Assembly: GCA_963691705.1 (NCBI GenBank)
Contig: OY829542.1
Location: 44,079,105-44,143,104, forward strand
DNA: 64,000 nt
Direction of reading: 5' to 3'
Source: Viola odorata
Lineage: Eukaryota > Streptophyta > Magnoliopsida > Malpighiales > Violaceae
Positions 11,897 through 24,640 of this stretch are shown one piece after another. The position numbers and the translations under genes are program-made. The notes below the pieces were generated by a model. That model was not told the origin of the DNA. It did no database searches and worked only from the letters and a program-made list of their open reading frames with translations. Position 1 is the stretch's first letter. Every line of letters begins with the position of its first letter.

Positions 11897-12110
11897 TTTT
11901 TTTTTTGATAAAAAGAATAACTTTCGTTACTAAGAGAAAACAATCAAGACGCTTAGGACACAAATCATTCCAGCAATCAGTCAAGCCTAATGTAAAAACT
12001 CTCCTAACAAGAGTATGAACATCTACATTAACAGTTCTTTGAACATATACAAAATTATATAAACTAAAACCAACAGCAAGACAAATAATATCAGCAACAA
12101 TGACCCCCAA
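11897..12110 (-). mobile_element. 5'-truncated LINE 3' end with RNase H-like remnant
   Basis: The minus-strand frame includes FVYVQRTVNVDVHTLVRR and CWNDLCP, resembling the end of the plant LINE RNase H domain (commonly VRREAN.VAH.LAR followed by W.D..P). It ends in a run of A on the minus strand (T run near 11897-11908), as expected for a LINE 3' tail. Only about 70 codons remain. It could also be a fragment of an RNase H-like host gene. Confidence 0.55.
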
Positions 12111-14120
12111 ACTAAAATATTAATGGGATGGTTAGGCTTAGGCTGGGTGAATGGTGATCTAATTTGCCGAGCCTAATTAAAATAATTGGATCATTGAATA
12201 ATTACTAATAATTTGAGGTTGTGTTTGGCTCCGTTGTGCCGTGTGACACCCATTAATTACAATACAATATAACTAATAATATTGTCAATTCATCAAATAA
12301 ACTTGGGTTAATGATATTAGTAAGCTATGTTTTCGAATTACTTTATTGATTTAATTCATATTTCGTTTTTTTCTAATTTGGTCCCTCCACTATTTGAAGT
12401 ATATTAATTCAATCCACCCCTATAACACCGTGCATATGTGTCTGTCAAGTCCGTTTACACGAAGTACAAATCAATATGTACTATTTGAAATGTTACGGGA
12501 GTGGTTAGGCTTCTTCATTATTAAGATTATAAATTGGTTCATTTATTATCTTTTTAGTTTATCCCGAAAAAAGTGAACACGTGGTGTATGTAAAGCTTCG
12601 TTTATGTTTTATATAAACAAGTTATTGGTCTGTGCATTGCGAGGAAGATAAAATTGTTGTTTCTCATTAGGGAAATGTTGTTTGTCAAAGGAGTTTAATG
12701 AGTTTATGAATCAAATTTTTTTTTTAGGTTATTAAAGTTTATATATGTTTTTTTAAAAGTTGAGGTTGATGTATGGATATAAATTTGAAGTATATGTGTT
12801 ATCATTTATAAATAATTTGTAGAGAAATAATTAGTTAATACATTGAATTTAATTTAATTTAACTTCTTATTGTTAGATTTATACTTTTTTTTAAAGTTAT
12901 GGTACTACTATTAATAAAAAAATCATTTTATCGTACTTTGAGTTACAAATGGGTTGAGTAAGTTTACGAATGAAGTTAAATTTTATTTTTATAACTATAA
13001 TTACTTAATTTTTATTTTTTATAATTAGGTAAAACTAATTGTTTGATCAATTAAATGAATTGATTGGATTTATTCTCATCTCTCTCTTTCTCTTTTATCT
13101 ATTATTTATACACATACTTAATTTATATTAAAAAAATCAATCATCTAAAATAGAAAAAATAAATATATAATCCTTTAGATGTTAATAATCATTTGTAGCT
13201 CAGTTTAGTTCCTACAAAATAGATAAGAGAAATTTTTTGAGTTCGAGTCTACTTGTCAACATTCCTATCTATGTAAAAAAACATAATCACTTGTCTAAGT
13301 CTTTAATTCTATAAAAAATGTACAAATTATTTTTTAGCTTGAATTTACCATTACTATGTATTTTTCACCATTATTTTATTTCTAACTCTTTAAACAACAT
13401 TATCTATTTGTATAACTATTTACGTTTTTACATTTTTATAGCATGACTTTAATATTAATATATATTTTTATTAGTTTAAAAAAAAATAATTTTAAAAAAT
13501 ATAGCATGAACTACTTCCCGTCATTTATTCTCTCATATTTGTTGTTTATTTTGTTATCAATTTTTATTCCATTTTCATAATCTCTTACTCCATTTTTCTA
13601 TATCTTCCATTTTTTACTTTATTTTTTTCTCTTTTATCTATTATTATATTATATTCAAGTATTTCATTATCTTAATTATGAAAAAATAGTTATATAACTT
13701 TTTAAATATCTTTTACCATTTGTATGACTCTTAATATTTTTTTTAAATAGAATTTTTTCTTGCATCATGAGTTTAGCAATATATTTTTTCCCGATATTTT
13801 TAATTTTTTTCTTTTTATATTTATTCAATTGTTATTTTTAATTAAGTTTCATATTTTAATTGATTATTTTACATTCTCACTTATCATAATATCATTTGAG
13901 AACTTATTTAACCATATCTTTATGAATTATTCTTGCAATTAAACTTTAGTAGTAAAATATATAATTTATTTCCCCCATTTTCACTTATTTTTCTTAAATT
14001 TTTTATTGTCTTTTTTCTTCTTATTTTATCTCTTTACTTATTCATTTCTTATTTTTATTTACCTATTATTTATACATATAAATAATTTAAATAAAAAATT
14101 ACTCATGATTTCCCAAAAAC
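12111..14120. other. AT-rich intergenic DNA with degenerate repeat modules
   Basis: No gene is seen. From about 13.0 kb the DNA is strongly AT-rich and repeats words such as CATGACTTTAGTAATAATATATATTTTTC in diverged form (for example 13436-13470 and 13763-13795). The same words recur at 15.5, 15.8, 16.7, 17.0, 19.6, 20.1, 30.4 and 57.5 kb. Confidence 0.6.
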
Positions 14121-14141
14121 AAAAAAAAAAATTACTCATTT

Positions 14142-15390
14142 TTTTAATAGGCAAATTTTTTTATTGATAGGTCATGAAAAATGACCAGAACACGAAACAA
14201 ATACAACTTAATTAAAAACCACGCTGACAACACGTAATACATCCCGTAATACATCGCAACCTCTCTCAAAGGCCCAAGCCCAACCGTCTACACCACAACG
14301 GACCCATCTATCTCAGCCGGCCATCGACAAACACCGCCACGGCTGGCGCCACCACACCCACGCCACCGTCTCAACCACTTCCTCAATCGTCCTCTTACCA
14401 CCGTCACCACACTCCCTCCCGGTCCACGCATACTCCTCCAACCACAATTCACACCACAACCAACCAAATTGGCAACCATCACCACCCATCCCTCTCGGCA
14501 CCAATCACTTTCTCCACCGCCGCACCATCTCCTCGATCAACACAAGCATTCGCCAGCCACCGCTGAAACTTGGAGCAAAAAAAATAGCCTCGAAAAACCA
14601 CTCGCCAGCCACCGCCGCTCCAACCACTCGCCAGCCACTGCTACAACTCAGACCCAAATCTGACCCGGCCGAAGCCACATCACCACACCCACCGAACCAT
14701 CCACCCCCAAACAAACCCACCAATCCCCAAATTAATCCCGAAACACACACGACAACGTCCATCACCGCACCCAAATCCCAAATTAAACCTGAACCATCCA
14801 TCACCAAACCTCCGCTAGAACCCACCACCTCCATTCTCACCGCCGCCGATCACTGCTCCATCTTTGGCCTCCGCCCACACACCATCGCCACAAAAAGCCA
14901 ACACCCCCATCTCAATCACAAACCAATCATCAATCCTCACTACTCCTTCATCGACGCACCTAAACCCAACCGCATCTCCCACCGGTATCACCAAACCCAA
15001 ACTCCAAACTCGTCACCACCGATCTCACCGCCCATCCCTCTCAGCCAGCCATCAACAAATCACCACCACTTCCGGCGCCACCGACACAACCACACTCTCC
15101 GCCGGTCTCCCACCGCCGTCACCACGCTACCTCTCGATCCGCGCAAACCACAACCTCCTACACCAGAACCCAACACCAACTTCCATCTCCACTGCAATCC
15201 AGGTCAGATCCGACGAAGAAGAGACAAAAAGAAAAAGGAAACAGATACGAAGCTAAAGCTAGCGGGGAAAATACAAAAGAAAGGAGAAAGGGGGTTGCCG
15301 CCGGTCAAGGGAGGCGCCGGCGGCAGCCAAAAAATTAACCCTAAAATGAAGAAAGAGATGAGAGAATTTTAGAGAGGAAATTTTAATAAT
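14142..15390 (-). mobile_element. LINE-type retroposon, non-autonomous, with about 20-bp TSD
   Basis: A block of about 1.25 kb with unusual base composition (C-rich on the plus strand, G-rich on the minus strand) sits in AT-rich DNA. It is flanked by a direct repeat of about ten A followed by TTACTCATTT, at 14122-14141 and 15391-15410. Read on the minus strand it ends in A-rich tails (CAATAAAAAAA, then ATTAAAAAAA). A long target duplication plus an A tail indicates target-primed reverse transcription. The C-rich open frames at 14469-15256 and the reverse ones show only repetitive Gly/Ser or Pro/Thr composition and no domain. The 5' half resembles the GC-rich 5' UTR of plant L1 elements. Confidence 0.75.
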
Positions 15391-15410
15391 AAAAAAAAAA
15401 TTACTCATTT

Positions 15411-17309
15411 AAATTTTTTTAATTGTTTAACTCTTTCAACATCACTATCCATTTATATATATAAAAAAAAAGTTCTTGTACCATAAATTTAGTTGTAAAT
15501 ATATTTTTCCCATTTAAATACATTGCTACCATATAGTTCTTGTCATTTTTCTCCATTTATTTTTCTCATTTTTATTGTTCATTTATTATTATATTTTTCT
15601 AACATTTTCTCAATTTTATTACTATTGTAGTTCTTTAATTATTCACTACCACTTTATCTTTTACCTATTATTATAGACATAATTACGTTACTTTAAAAAA
15701 TATTAAATTTCTTCAATTAAAAAAAAAAAAACTTATCTAACCCTTTAAATATGACTAAACATATGTATGACACTTTGTTTTTTTTATAAAAAAATTTCAA
15801 ATTGTTCTTGTCGCATAAATTAAGTAATAATATATATTTGACTAAATTACATTTTACCACCTTGCGTTTGTAAAAAAATTCCAAATAGCACCCCCCACAC
15901 TAACAAAATCATTTATTTCCTTTGTGTTTATTCAGATTCGCTCAATTAAGTTTATGATTTCAAATTGAGTTTTTTTAATAAAATATACATTATGTCACAT
16001 GATATTTTTTTAATATTATTCTCTTTTTGGCTTCACGGTTGGTGCGTTGTTGAGCATTGCGTTGTTCGTAAGGGTTATAAAAGTGTTTGACTTTAATAAT
16101 TTTGAAAGTGTTATGAAATTGTATAATGACTAAAGTGGTATAAAATACTCATGTTATTGTAAAAAATTCTACTAAAGTCATGTGGTTTTTTATTTAAAGT
16201 CAAGGTATTGGCCCGCGCTTCGCACGCATTATCATAACTTTTATTTTTCATTTTATTGTACTTTAATTTATAAATGAGTTGAGTGAGTCTACGAATCAAG
16301 TTAATTTTTTTTATAACTATAATTACTTAACTTGAATTTTTATAATTAAGTAAAACTAATTATTTATTGAATCAATTAAATACATTGTGTGAGTTATCTC
16401 ATCTCTTATAATTTTCTTTTCTTTTCCTAATTCTTTAATTCTCCACTCTCTTTTACTTTTTTATTTATGATTATTTATACACATAGTTAAGTTACATTAA
16501 TACACATTCTATAACCACAATTATAAGAAAAAAAATTAACCTTTTACATATTAAAAATTGTTTATCTAACTCTTTAATTCTTAAAAAAAACGTATAAATT
16601 ATTCTTTTAGGATGAATTTGTCATTGCTACATATTTTTCACTCGCAAAAATTATTCTAACTTTGTAAACAACACCGTCTATTTATATAAATATTTTTTTT
16701 CTGATATTATTTTTTACAAGATGACTTTAGCGATAATATATACTTTTCTAGTTAAAATAAGTTATTTCTCACAATATAGGGTGAACCATTTCCCGTAATG
16801 TATGCTCTAATATTTGTCGTTCATTTATTATTATTTTTTCTATAATTTTTATCTTCTTTTATTTTTTTTTCATTTTCACTCTCTTTATTTATTATTTATA
16901 CAGATAGTTATACTATATTAAAAAATATATTTTATTCAATTATAAAAATAAAGCAGTTATCTAACCCTTTCAATATCTTTAACCATTAGTATGACTCTTT
17001 TTTTTTATAAAAAAAAATATAAGTTGTTCTTACATCATGACTTTAGCAATAATGTATATTTTTCTCCCATATTTTTAATTTTTCCTTTTTCCTTTTTTAT
17101 TTTTATTTTTCTTTTTCAATTTCTATTAATTTTTAATTGAACTTCTTACATTCTAACTCATCATACCTCTTGTTTTAGTGTTATAACTCTTTAAATTATA
17201 GTCATTCGTACTCTAACTACATTCATACTAAAATTGATCTTACCATATGAGTTTGGTAGACTTTTCACTTTATGTTTCTCTTTTACATGTTATTATACAT
17301 AAGAGATAA
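15411..17309. other. AT-rich intergenic DNA
   Basis: No gene is visible. It holds several diverged copies of the AT-rich module and one copy of a 320-bp dispersed repeat (15839-16155). Confidence 0.55.
15839..16155 (+). repeat. Dispersed 320-bp repeat, copy 1
   Basis: Collinear with 20137-20460. Shared stretches include CGCTCAATTAAG, CACATGATATTTTTTT, GCTTCACGGTTGGTG, TTGCGTTGTT and GTGGTATAAAATACTCATGTTA. There is no coding content. The two copies lie 4.3 kb apart in the same orientation, so this could be a segmental duplication or an old dispersed element. Confidence 0.8.
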
Positions 17310-17827
17310 TGATATTTTTGGCACCTTTACTCGATTTTTTGTATTGATTTGTCACCTTGTTTCATTTTTGGTTGGATTTGACCTCTCCACTCACGTTTTC
17401 ATATTAATTTGGTCCCTCTAGGTAACGTTGTGCATAGTCAGACGTTAAGTCTAGTGACGTGTTATTATTTAATATTATTTAGCTGATGTAACAATCCATA
17501 TCAGATGCCACGTCAATTTTTTACAAAAAAACATTGGACTTTAAACCTATTACCCGACCCATTAAAAAGATATAATGGGTTAATAGGTCGGGTTAATGAA
17601 TTTAAAATCCAAAAAAAATTATAAAAAAATCTGAAGTGACATCTGACATGGATTGTCACGTTAGCTAAATAATGTCATGTCACCAGACTTAACGTCTGAC
17701 TGTGCATGAGGTTACCTAAAGAGGCGAAATTAATTTGAAAATATGAGTGGAGGGGTAAAATTCTACCAAAAATGAAATGAGGTTCCAAATCAATACAAAA
17801 AATCGAGTAGAGGTGCCAAAAATATCA
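17310..17827. mobile_element. 518-bp foldback MITE with very long inverted repeats
   Basis: The first and last roughly 240 bp are inverted copies of each other: the left end is TGATATTTTTGGCACCTTTA and the right end reads inversely TGATATTTTTGGCACCTCTA. The arms also share TGGACTTTAAA-type and GTCAGACGTTAAGTCT blocks around a short centre. It has no coding capacity. Flanks ATAAGAGAT and ATAAGTTAT may be a degraded 9-bp target duplication, which would fit a Mutator-type foldback element. Confidence 0.8.
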
Positions 17828-18249
17828 TAAGTTATATTAACAAAAATTCAACCATTTGATTTTAAATATATCAATTATCTAGCTCTTGTAAATATCATTT
17901 GAGAATTCATTTTACAATTTTTTACACATTATTCTTGCAATAAAAATTTAGTAGTAATAAAAAAAATTAACTTATTAAATTAAATTATTTCTATTGCGTG
18001 GTGCAGTACCCTTCCTTCTATTTATTTCCCCATGTTCATATTTAATTTATTTTCTCACTTTCTCATGTCTTTTTTATTCTTCTTTTATCTCCTTACTTAT
18101 TCACTTTTTCATTTTCTTTCACCTATTATTTATACATATAGATAAGTTAAATTAAAATTATTCAATTACCTGATTTACAAATCTAGCTGTTTTTACTCTT
18201 TCAACACCAATATCCATTTACATAACAATTTCCCCTAAATGTTTCTTGC
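17828..18249. other. AT-rich intergenic DNA
   Basis: Diverged AT-rich module sequence with no gene seen. It forms the left flank of the solo LTR at 18255. Confidence 0.5.
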
Positions 18250-18254
18250 AGCAT

Positions 18255-19577
18255 TATAGTGTGTATTTTATGCATATTTTTATCTCCTTTTCTAGTCCAC
18301 TTTCGATCTTGATGCTACTGATTTGCTTCTATTTTTCTCCTTTTTGCAGAACGGGACTTAGAGAAGGAAAATCACAGAAATGCACACTTTTGGCCAGATT
18401 CTGATAGATGTTGAGTGTCTAAGCCTAGCTGCTGATCGTCTAGGCCTAGCTGCCGAGTGTCTACAATTTCGACGCAGAAAAGGAAACTCCCGAAGAGGAA
18501 ATTCGACAGATTCCGTCATTCATTCCCACAATCCTCTAGTTAAAGCAAGAGATCTGTTTCCATTTTACATAATTCCCTTAGATTTAGGATTTCTCTTTTT
18601 ATATTTTCTATTTTTAGAATTTCCTTATTTTGTAATTTTCCTATAAGACTCTAGGATTTTAGGGTTTCGGGGGGGCTCTCTCTTCTGCCTCTTCTCCGAC
18701 TTTGGAGAGTTGCGCAACAACTCTTCTCTCTTATCATCCTCTTCTTTTATTTTTATATTTACTATTTTACTTATGTTTTCTTTGTAGAACTAATCCCGGT
18801 TTCCTAGTAATGACAATTGAAAGTTTTTGATTCATTCGACTGTGAGATCAGATTGTGCTTAATATATTTTTGCGCTTGCATTTATTTATTTATTATTTAA
18901 ACGTCAATGTTGTTTGTGCTTGATTTATGATCTGATTAATCTGCATCTTGCCCTTGCTGTTTACGGCCATCTCTGTAGTAATAACTAACGTGACACTACA
19001 AAGTAGAGTAGGCAACCAGATCAGAGTCACTAGGTTGCTAGTCCAATATGACTGGAATAAATAACTAATTAGGGTAGTGCCTCGAACATATTGAGTGTCT
19101 CGCCCTAGGTGTGTCTTTCCTCCTCTTCATGGGTATCTGAGTATTGTCTCCATAAACGTACCTTGGAGGATGGCGGATTATCAAGGTTACCCCATAAACG
19201 TACCTTGGGTAACTTCTCTTACGAAGGAAAATAGGGGACTTAAACGTACCTGGACCCCATAGCATATCCATAAGTCAGGAATTGAATATTGTCGAATCTA
19301 TGATTGGTCGAATTGAAATCATAATTGGATATTTATTTTTGCTAGGAAAGTTTTCTCTTATTTGTTTTCTTATTTATTCTGTAGTTAGTTTAATTAGTTT
19401 TAAATCTCAAATCCAAACCGCCCCATTGTTTCTTTTATTGTTTTATTTTATATCTGGCCTTGTCTAGTTTACATCTTCACAATTCTCTGTGGATCGAACC
19501 TCTTACCACTGTCTTCAATCTTTTTTGTAGCTAGTGACAAGTTGTAATTATTTTTGACGACTTTGACAACCGATCAC
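18255..19577 (+). mobile_element. Solo LTR, probably Ty3/gypsy (Athila/Tat-like)
   Basis: A 1.3-kb block interrupts the AT-rich module; the module resumes on the other side in register. AGCAT flanks it on both sides (18250-18254 and 19578-19582). The 3' part contains CTCTGTGGATCGAACCTCTT and ACCACTGTCTTCAATC, wording typical of Athila-like LTR ends. No internal genes or primer site follow, so it is a solo LTR left by LTR-LTR recombination. The short frame at 18380-18646 has no recognisable domain. Confidence 0.7.
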
Positions 19578-19582
19578 AGCAT

Positions 19583-20631
19583 GGCTTTAGTAGTAAATAT
19601 ATATAGTTTTCCTATTAAATCAAAATATTTTCAACCATATAGTGCAAATAACTTCCTTCAATTTATATTTCTCATCTTCATTGTTCATTTATTATTACAT
19701 TATTCTAACATTTTCTCATTTCTTATTTTTATTTCTAGTTCCTTAAGTATTCACTTTCACTTTATCTTTTTTACCTATTATTCATACATAAAAAGAAAGT
19801 ACATTTAAAAATATTTAGTTACTTCAATTATTAAAAAATAATTACCTATATTTCAAAAAAAAAACCTATCCCTTTATATATCACTAAGCATATGTGTGGC
19901 ACTTTAATTTTTTTATTTAAAATATAGTTCTTTGATTCTTTGCTTCTGGTTCATCTTTTACCTATTATTACAGACATAATTAAGTTACATTAAAAAATAT
20001 TTAATTTCTTCAACTATAAAAAAAAAATCATATAATCCTTTAAATATGAGTAAACATATGTATGAACCTTTATTTATTTACTTATTTTTAAATTCAATTT
20101 GTTCTTGTAGCATGACTTAAATGGTAATATGTTTTGAGCTAAACTACAACTTTTACCACCCAACGGTTGTAAAAAAAATTCAAATAACATCTCGCATTAG
20201 CAAAATCCTTTATTTGCCCTAGTGTTTGTTCGGATTCGCTCAATTAAGTCTTTGAATTCAAACTGATTTTTTTTTCAAAAAAATATATACTTTGCCACAT
20301 GATATTTTTTTATAAATATTATTCTCTTTTTTGCTTCACGGTTGGTGTGTTGTTGTGCATTGCGTTGTTTGTAAAAGTTATAAAAGTATTTGACTTTAAT
20401 AGTTTTGAAAGTGTTATGAATTGTAAAATGATTAAAAGTGGTATAAAATACTCATGTTAGTTCAGAATCGCTCAATTAAGCTTCTAATTTCAAGGTTGGT
20501 GCGTTGTTGTGCAAATGACAATAACGTTGTTTGTAAGTTATACAAGTGTTAGACTTTAATATTTTTGAAAGTGTTATAAAAGTGTAAAATGACTAAAAGT
20601 GGTATAAAATATTCATGTTATTTTAGAATAA
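19583..20631. other. AT-rich intergenic DNA with two further dispersed-repeat copies
   Basis: No gene is seen. It contains the AT-rich module (about 19583-20130), then the dispersed repeat copy at 20137-20460, and a shortened third copy at 20461-20620. Confidence 0.6.
20137..20620 (+). repeat. Dispersed 320-bp repeat, copies 2 and 3 (tandem)
   Basis: Copy 2 (20137-20460) matches 15839-16155 along its length. Copy 3 (20461-20620) repeats the latter half, again ending GGTATAAAATATTCATGTTA. Copy 3 lacks the middle part, so the tandem arose by partial duplication. Confidence 0.75.
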
Positions 20632-20636
20632 GTTAG

Positions 20637-21885
20637 TAATCGCCTATCGAGAGCGTCAAATATAAGTATTCAATTAAGTGTAAATTGAAAAAAAATTTAC
20701 AAGTTACTCTACCTACAATGGACTTATAGATAGCGGTAAGAGGATCGTCCACAGAGACCTCTAGGATTTCGTAGTTCTGATTTTGACTTCCTTGTCACTG
20801 AATTGGTTGGTTGGTTTTGAAACTAAAACAAGAAAATAACAATTAAACAGTAAAATAATCTTGGTCAAGGTACTATGGTCACGGGACTGTGGTCAATCTT
20901 GGCCAAGTTGAAATATATGGGTGGAAAACTCAAGGATAAGAATTCTTGGCCAGGGCACTTCTGAGAGTTGTGTTCTTATGCTTCGGTCATTGGTTCAATA
21001 TTTTTCATCTTCATCTCCATAGCGCTGCTATGACAATGCCTAATTCAAGTTTACCTTCGGTTGTCAGTCGAGGCCCACGGTTGTCAAACGGGTCTGAATT
21101 ATATTATTCATTCAACTAGGATTTCCAATCTAAAATCTGAGTCGTCAATTCTAAACTTTAACAAGGAAGTAATTTGTTAAACTAGAAAATAAATAATTAT
21201 AGAGATAAATATTATTAAGAATACTTAGACCTCGCGATGCATAAGAACTTTGCTTAATCAGCCCTGACCAAGAATGATGATGTTCTAGCCGGACATAATC
21301 ATGGAGAAAACAGAATTTTATTAATCATAAAAGGGGAATAAATCTGTAATTTTTGAATTGGAAAAATACAGAGCAATTTTGTTGTGAATAAAGGAGGAAG
21401 AAGAGAAGGAGTCCAATCCTAAGTGGCCCCTTGCAACTTTTAAAGCTGCTGCCCAAGCTGTCCTATTTTAACTCCAACTCTTGTTCAAATTATAAATTAC
21501 AAATTTAAATTGTTCAAATTCAAAACTAAATAAAATATTTGATTGCTTATTCAAATGAGGATAATCCATTAAAGGATTTGATCTTGGATCACGTCTCTTC
21601 ATCTCCAGCTGCCTCCAGCTATCAACCAAAGCAGTTAATCCCGTCACTCCTAATGCAGCATGCCTTTTTGGCTATCTTGGCTAAGACTGCGGTTTGTCTG
21701 TCTTGGCCAAGCCTGCGGGCAAGACTTGTGAGATTCTGATTTTCGCTCTAGAGATATCTTTTCTCTATTTCTCTGCCTCCAATCATGATCTACAAAAGCA
21801 AGGGAAATGATAGAAATTAAATAGTTTTACCGTCCAAATTAAAGATATTTAGATAGTAAAAATATGAGAAATAAATGGTCAATCA
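20637..21885 (-). mobile_element. Solo LTR of the Athila-like family, minus orientation
   Basis: Bounded by a perfect 5-bp target duplication, GTTAG (20632-20636 and 21886-21890). Read on the minus strand it begins TGATTGACCATTTATTTCTC and ends GCTCTCGATAGGCGATTA. The LTR of the element at 57948 begins TGATTGGTCATTATTTTCAC and ends GCTCTCGACAGGCAATCA. Both also contain the phrase CTTGGCCAAGA. So the two are the same family. No internal sequence is present. Confidence 0.88.
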
Positions 21886-21964
21886 GTTAGGTATATATTA
21901 ATATTTTTTGGGATAGTAATATTTTTTCATACGGAAACAATAAGCGAATCTTATGTATTATATG

Positions 21965-22640
21965 TGTTGCTACCCGATTTTTGATTTTTCTCGTCACATT
22001 TTCGTATTATTACGCTTATCGCATTTAATAACTAATCTAGGTGAAATTTCTGTCGAATCTTGGTCCTAGGCTAGTTTGTTTAATATTCCATGTCATTTCG
22101 TGCCTTTTTAATTTTTTAATTTTTAACTGTCTTTTCGCTCGAACCTCTATCGGTCCCGAGCGATTTTCCTCGGACCATAGATCGAATACTTTATTTCTTT
22201 AATTGACAATTACGTACTATTTTTTCTCTTTCACGTCATCTAGTTTGGTTTCGTTCAATTTTTGTCGTAAAAATATTTATTTTGCGTTCGAACGTTTGAC
22301 ATTTTCAAACGAGAAAATAAATGCGTTAAATCGAACTTTCTATTTATTTGCTGTATACTATTTATTTCGTCTTATTTTTCTGCACCTTTTAGTCTTTTCG
22401 GTTTGAATTTATTTTCAGTTCAAGCAAGTCCGTAGATCGAACCGAAAATATCCCGTTCGTGCCACAATTAATATGCATTAATGCATAAAATTGCAGCATC
22501 ATCACAGCCGTTGATCATCATCTTTGACTCCTCTTTATGAAAGATCAACAACTCTCCTTCTCCCTCAACCCTTCCCATCACCAATTAAGGCCATTAAATT
22601 CGTTCATCATCACCTCCCGCCCAAACCGAAGCCGGTTTTT
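21965..22640 (+). repeat. 5' LTR, matching part
   Basis: Close direct repeat of 27098-27685, starting TGTTGCTACCCG and running to the CACCTCCC/CCAAACCG region. It carries an extra segment near 22145-22215 that is absent from the other LTR. Beyond about 22640 the match stops, so the rest of the 5' LTR has been replaced or lost. A short stretch near 22890 (GGTTGACGCTCTACGA) still resembles the distal 3' LTR (GGTTGACACTCTACGA). Confidence 0.85.
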
Positions 22641-24439
22641 ATTTTTTGAGGTGTTTATTTTTTTATTTTATTATTTACTCGCTTTAATAAATTATTTTCA
22701 TGATTGCTATTTGTTATTCGCTTTGATAAATTGCCATACGTATTTCATGCATAGTGCCCTACACCCCGGGGACAATTTCCAAATAAGTATAGGAGGGTAA
22801 TAGTGACGCCCTGGGACACATGTCCTGGGTAGTGTTCACCAACCCTACTCGGTTGAACCCCTAAAATAATCAGAAAGTGACATGGTTCTGTAACGAATCG
22901 GTTGACGCTCTACGAACTTTAGGGACCATTCTATGGTATCGTCGGGGAACTTTGCGGATGTTAGAATTTATTTCGTGCATTTATTTCGTTGATGCCATGT
23001 ATTTATGTGTTACGGCTTTACTTCATGTTTATATTGTCCTCGCGTTTCATTTTTAATTCACTAACGCAAGAATTTTACTTCTCAAACCCCCGCTTTTCGT
23101 CAAAATTTTTCTTTTAATCATTATTCTAATTTTTAGTTTATTCTGAATTTAGATGCTACTAATTAGTTTCTTTTTTCCTACTTATAGAACAGAGGTATGA
23201 AAGGAAGTTGTACACTAGTCGAGCCTACGACTTTAAACAAGGGCGCTTCATGGGAGGCAACCCACGTGTTCTTTTCAATATTTCTATTTTTTCGTTAAAT
23301 TCAACATCTTAGGACATCTTTTTCCTGTGAGTTTACTATTTAATTCCCTATTCATTTTAGGTACAGTGAGACTTGTACTTGGGGGCAAGCGAGTGAAGTG
23401 ACGACCAAAAGAAGGTGTTGAAAAATGTCAAAGCTCATTTTTCAGGGAAGTTCATTTTCTTTAGCCTAAACCTTTTACAGTCTTTGTATAATCATTTTTT
23501 TATTGGGGGCAATTTTGAATTTATCCCCTAAAATTGTTAAATCTTTTCAAGTTTTGTAGTTGTAAAATTATTTTTACTTTGCTTAAAAAGAAGAAAAATA
23601 AAAGAAATCCACACTACTCTCAAACTTTTCAAACTTTCGTAAATTTAGCAGGTTCATCATTTTATCACGTCACGGATAACTTGTACGTTCATTAGAAATT
23701 ATATGACATACATGGTCTTATCTGTTAACTCTTATATCCATGACATATTTTAGACGTAAGCAGTCACAAAATATATCCCTGCGAGCATTTTGGGCCTTCA
23801 CGCCTTACTTCTTTCATGAGTGTAAATGCTAAGCCAAGTGCTAGTTAAATTTGCATAATATCCAGGGTACATGATCCATCAGACATGGGATAACAGTAAG
23901 ATGACATTGGACTTTGCTTTTGCTCTTCTTCCACTTTTTTCATTTTTTAAAACCTTTTTTGCCTTCAAACACATACCTTGTACACCATGTACGACTCTAT
24001 CAAACACTTCAAAGCCTTCTTCTAAAACTCCTCACAAATGAGTAAGTACTCGACGGAGTTGGCCGACTAAAGCGCCAGAAGCATGTTAAGTTCATTTCAA
24101 CGAATCAGCAGGACGAAAAGGAAACCCTCGAAGGTTGACAGTCCATGCTAATACACGGAGAAACGGCAAAAAAAAAATTGAAGGTTGTCGCCCAAAAGAA
24201 TCAAAATCGTACTTGCTTCACTTGCTGTTTGTATTTTACATTTGAAAAAAAAAAAAGAAAAGAAAAGAAAAAAAGAAAAAAAGGAAAAAAGAAAGAAAAA
24301 TAAAAAAGGAAAAGAAAGAAGAAAGACATTCAAAGAAAACGGTGTCTAAAAAACACAAGTCAATAAAAGCAGAAGCAAGTACGAAAAAAAGGATCAATCA
24401 AGGATGACCACAGGAAAGAGATCATTCCCTGCGAATATC

Positions 24440-24640
24440 ACAGAACTGGGGCACGGTGCCCTCAAAACAATGCAGAAGGAACACCTCCGGTAGAGGTTCA
24501 AGAATTTGTGCACTTTGCCCTCGCCTCAATCAAATCGTCAAGCATTGTTCACCGCACTTTGCCCTCGCCGTAACCAAATTGTCGAGCATTGATCATCGTA
24601 CTTTGCCATCGTCACAATCAGTTGTCGAGCACAAACTCAT
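24440..24640 (+). repeat. Minisatellite, about 48-bp unit, 3 copies
   Basis: Repeats the words CACTTTGCCCTCGCC and TCGTCAAGCATTG or TTGTCGAGCATTG. It lies in the 3' non-coding region of the LTR element at 21965-29897. Confidence 0.8.

Noticed and set aside
14505..15256. Gly/Val-rich minus frame (111 codons) and Pro/Thr-rich plus frame (130 codons)
   Set aside because: They arise from the skewed base composition of the retroposon; no recognisable protein family.
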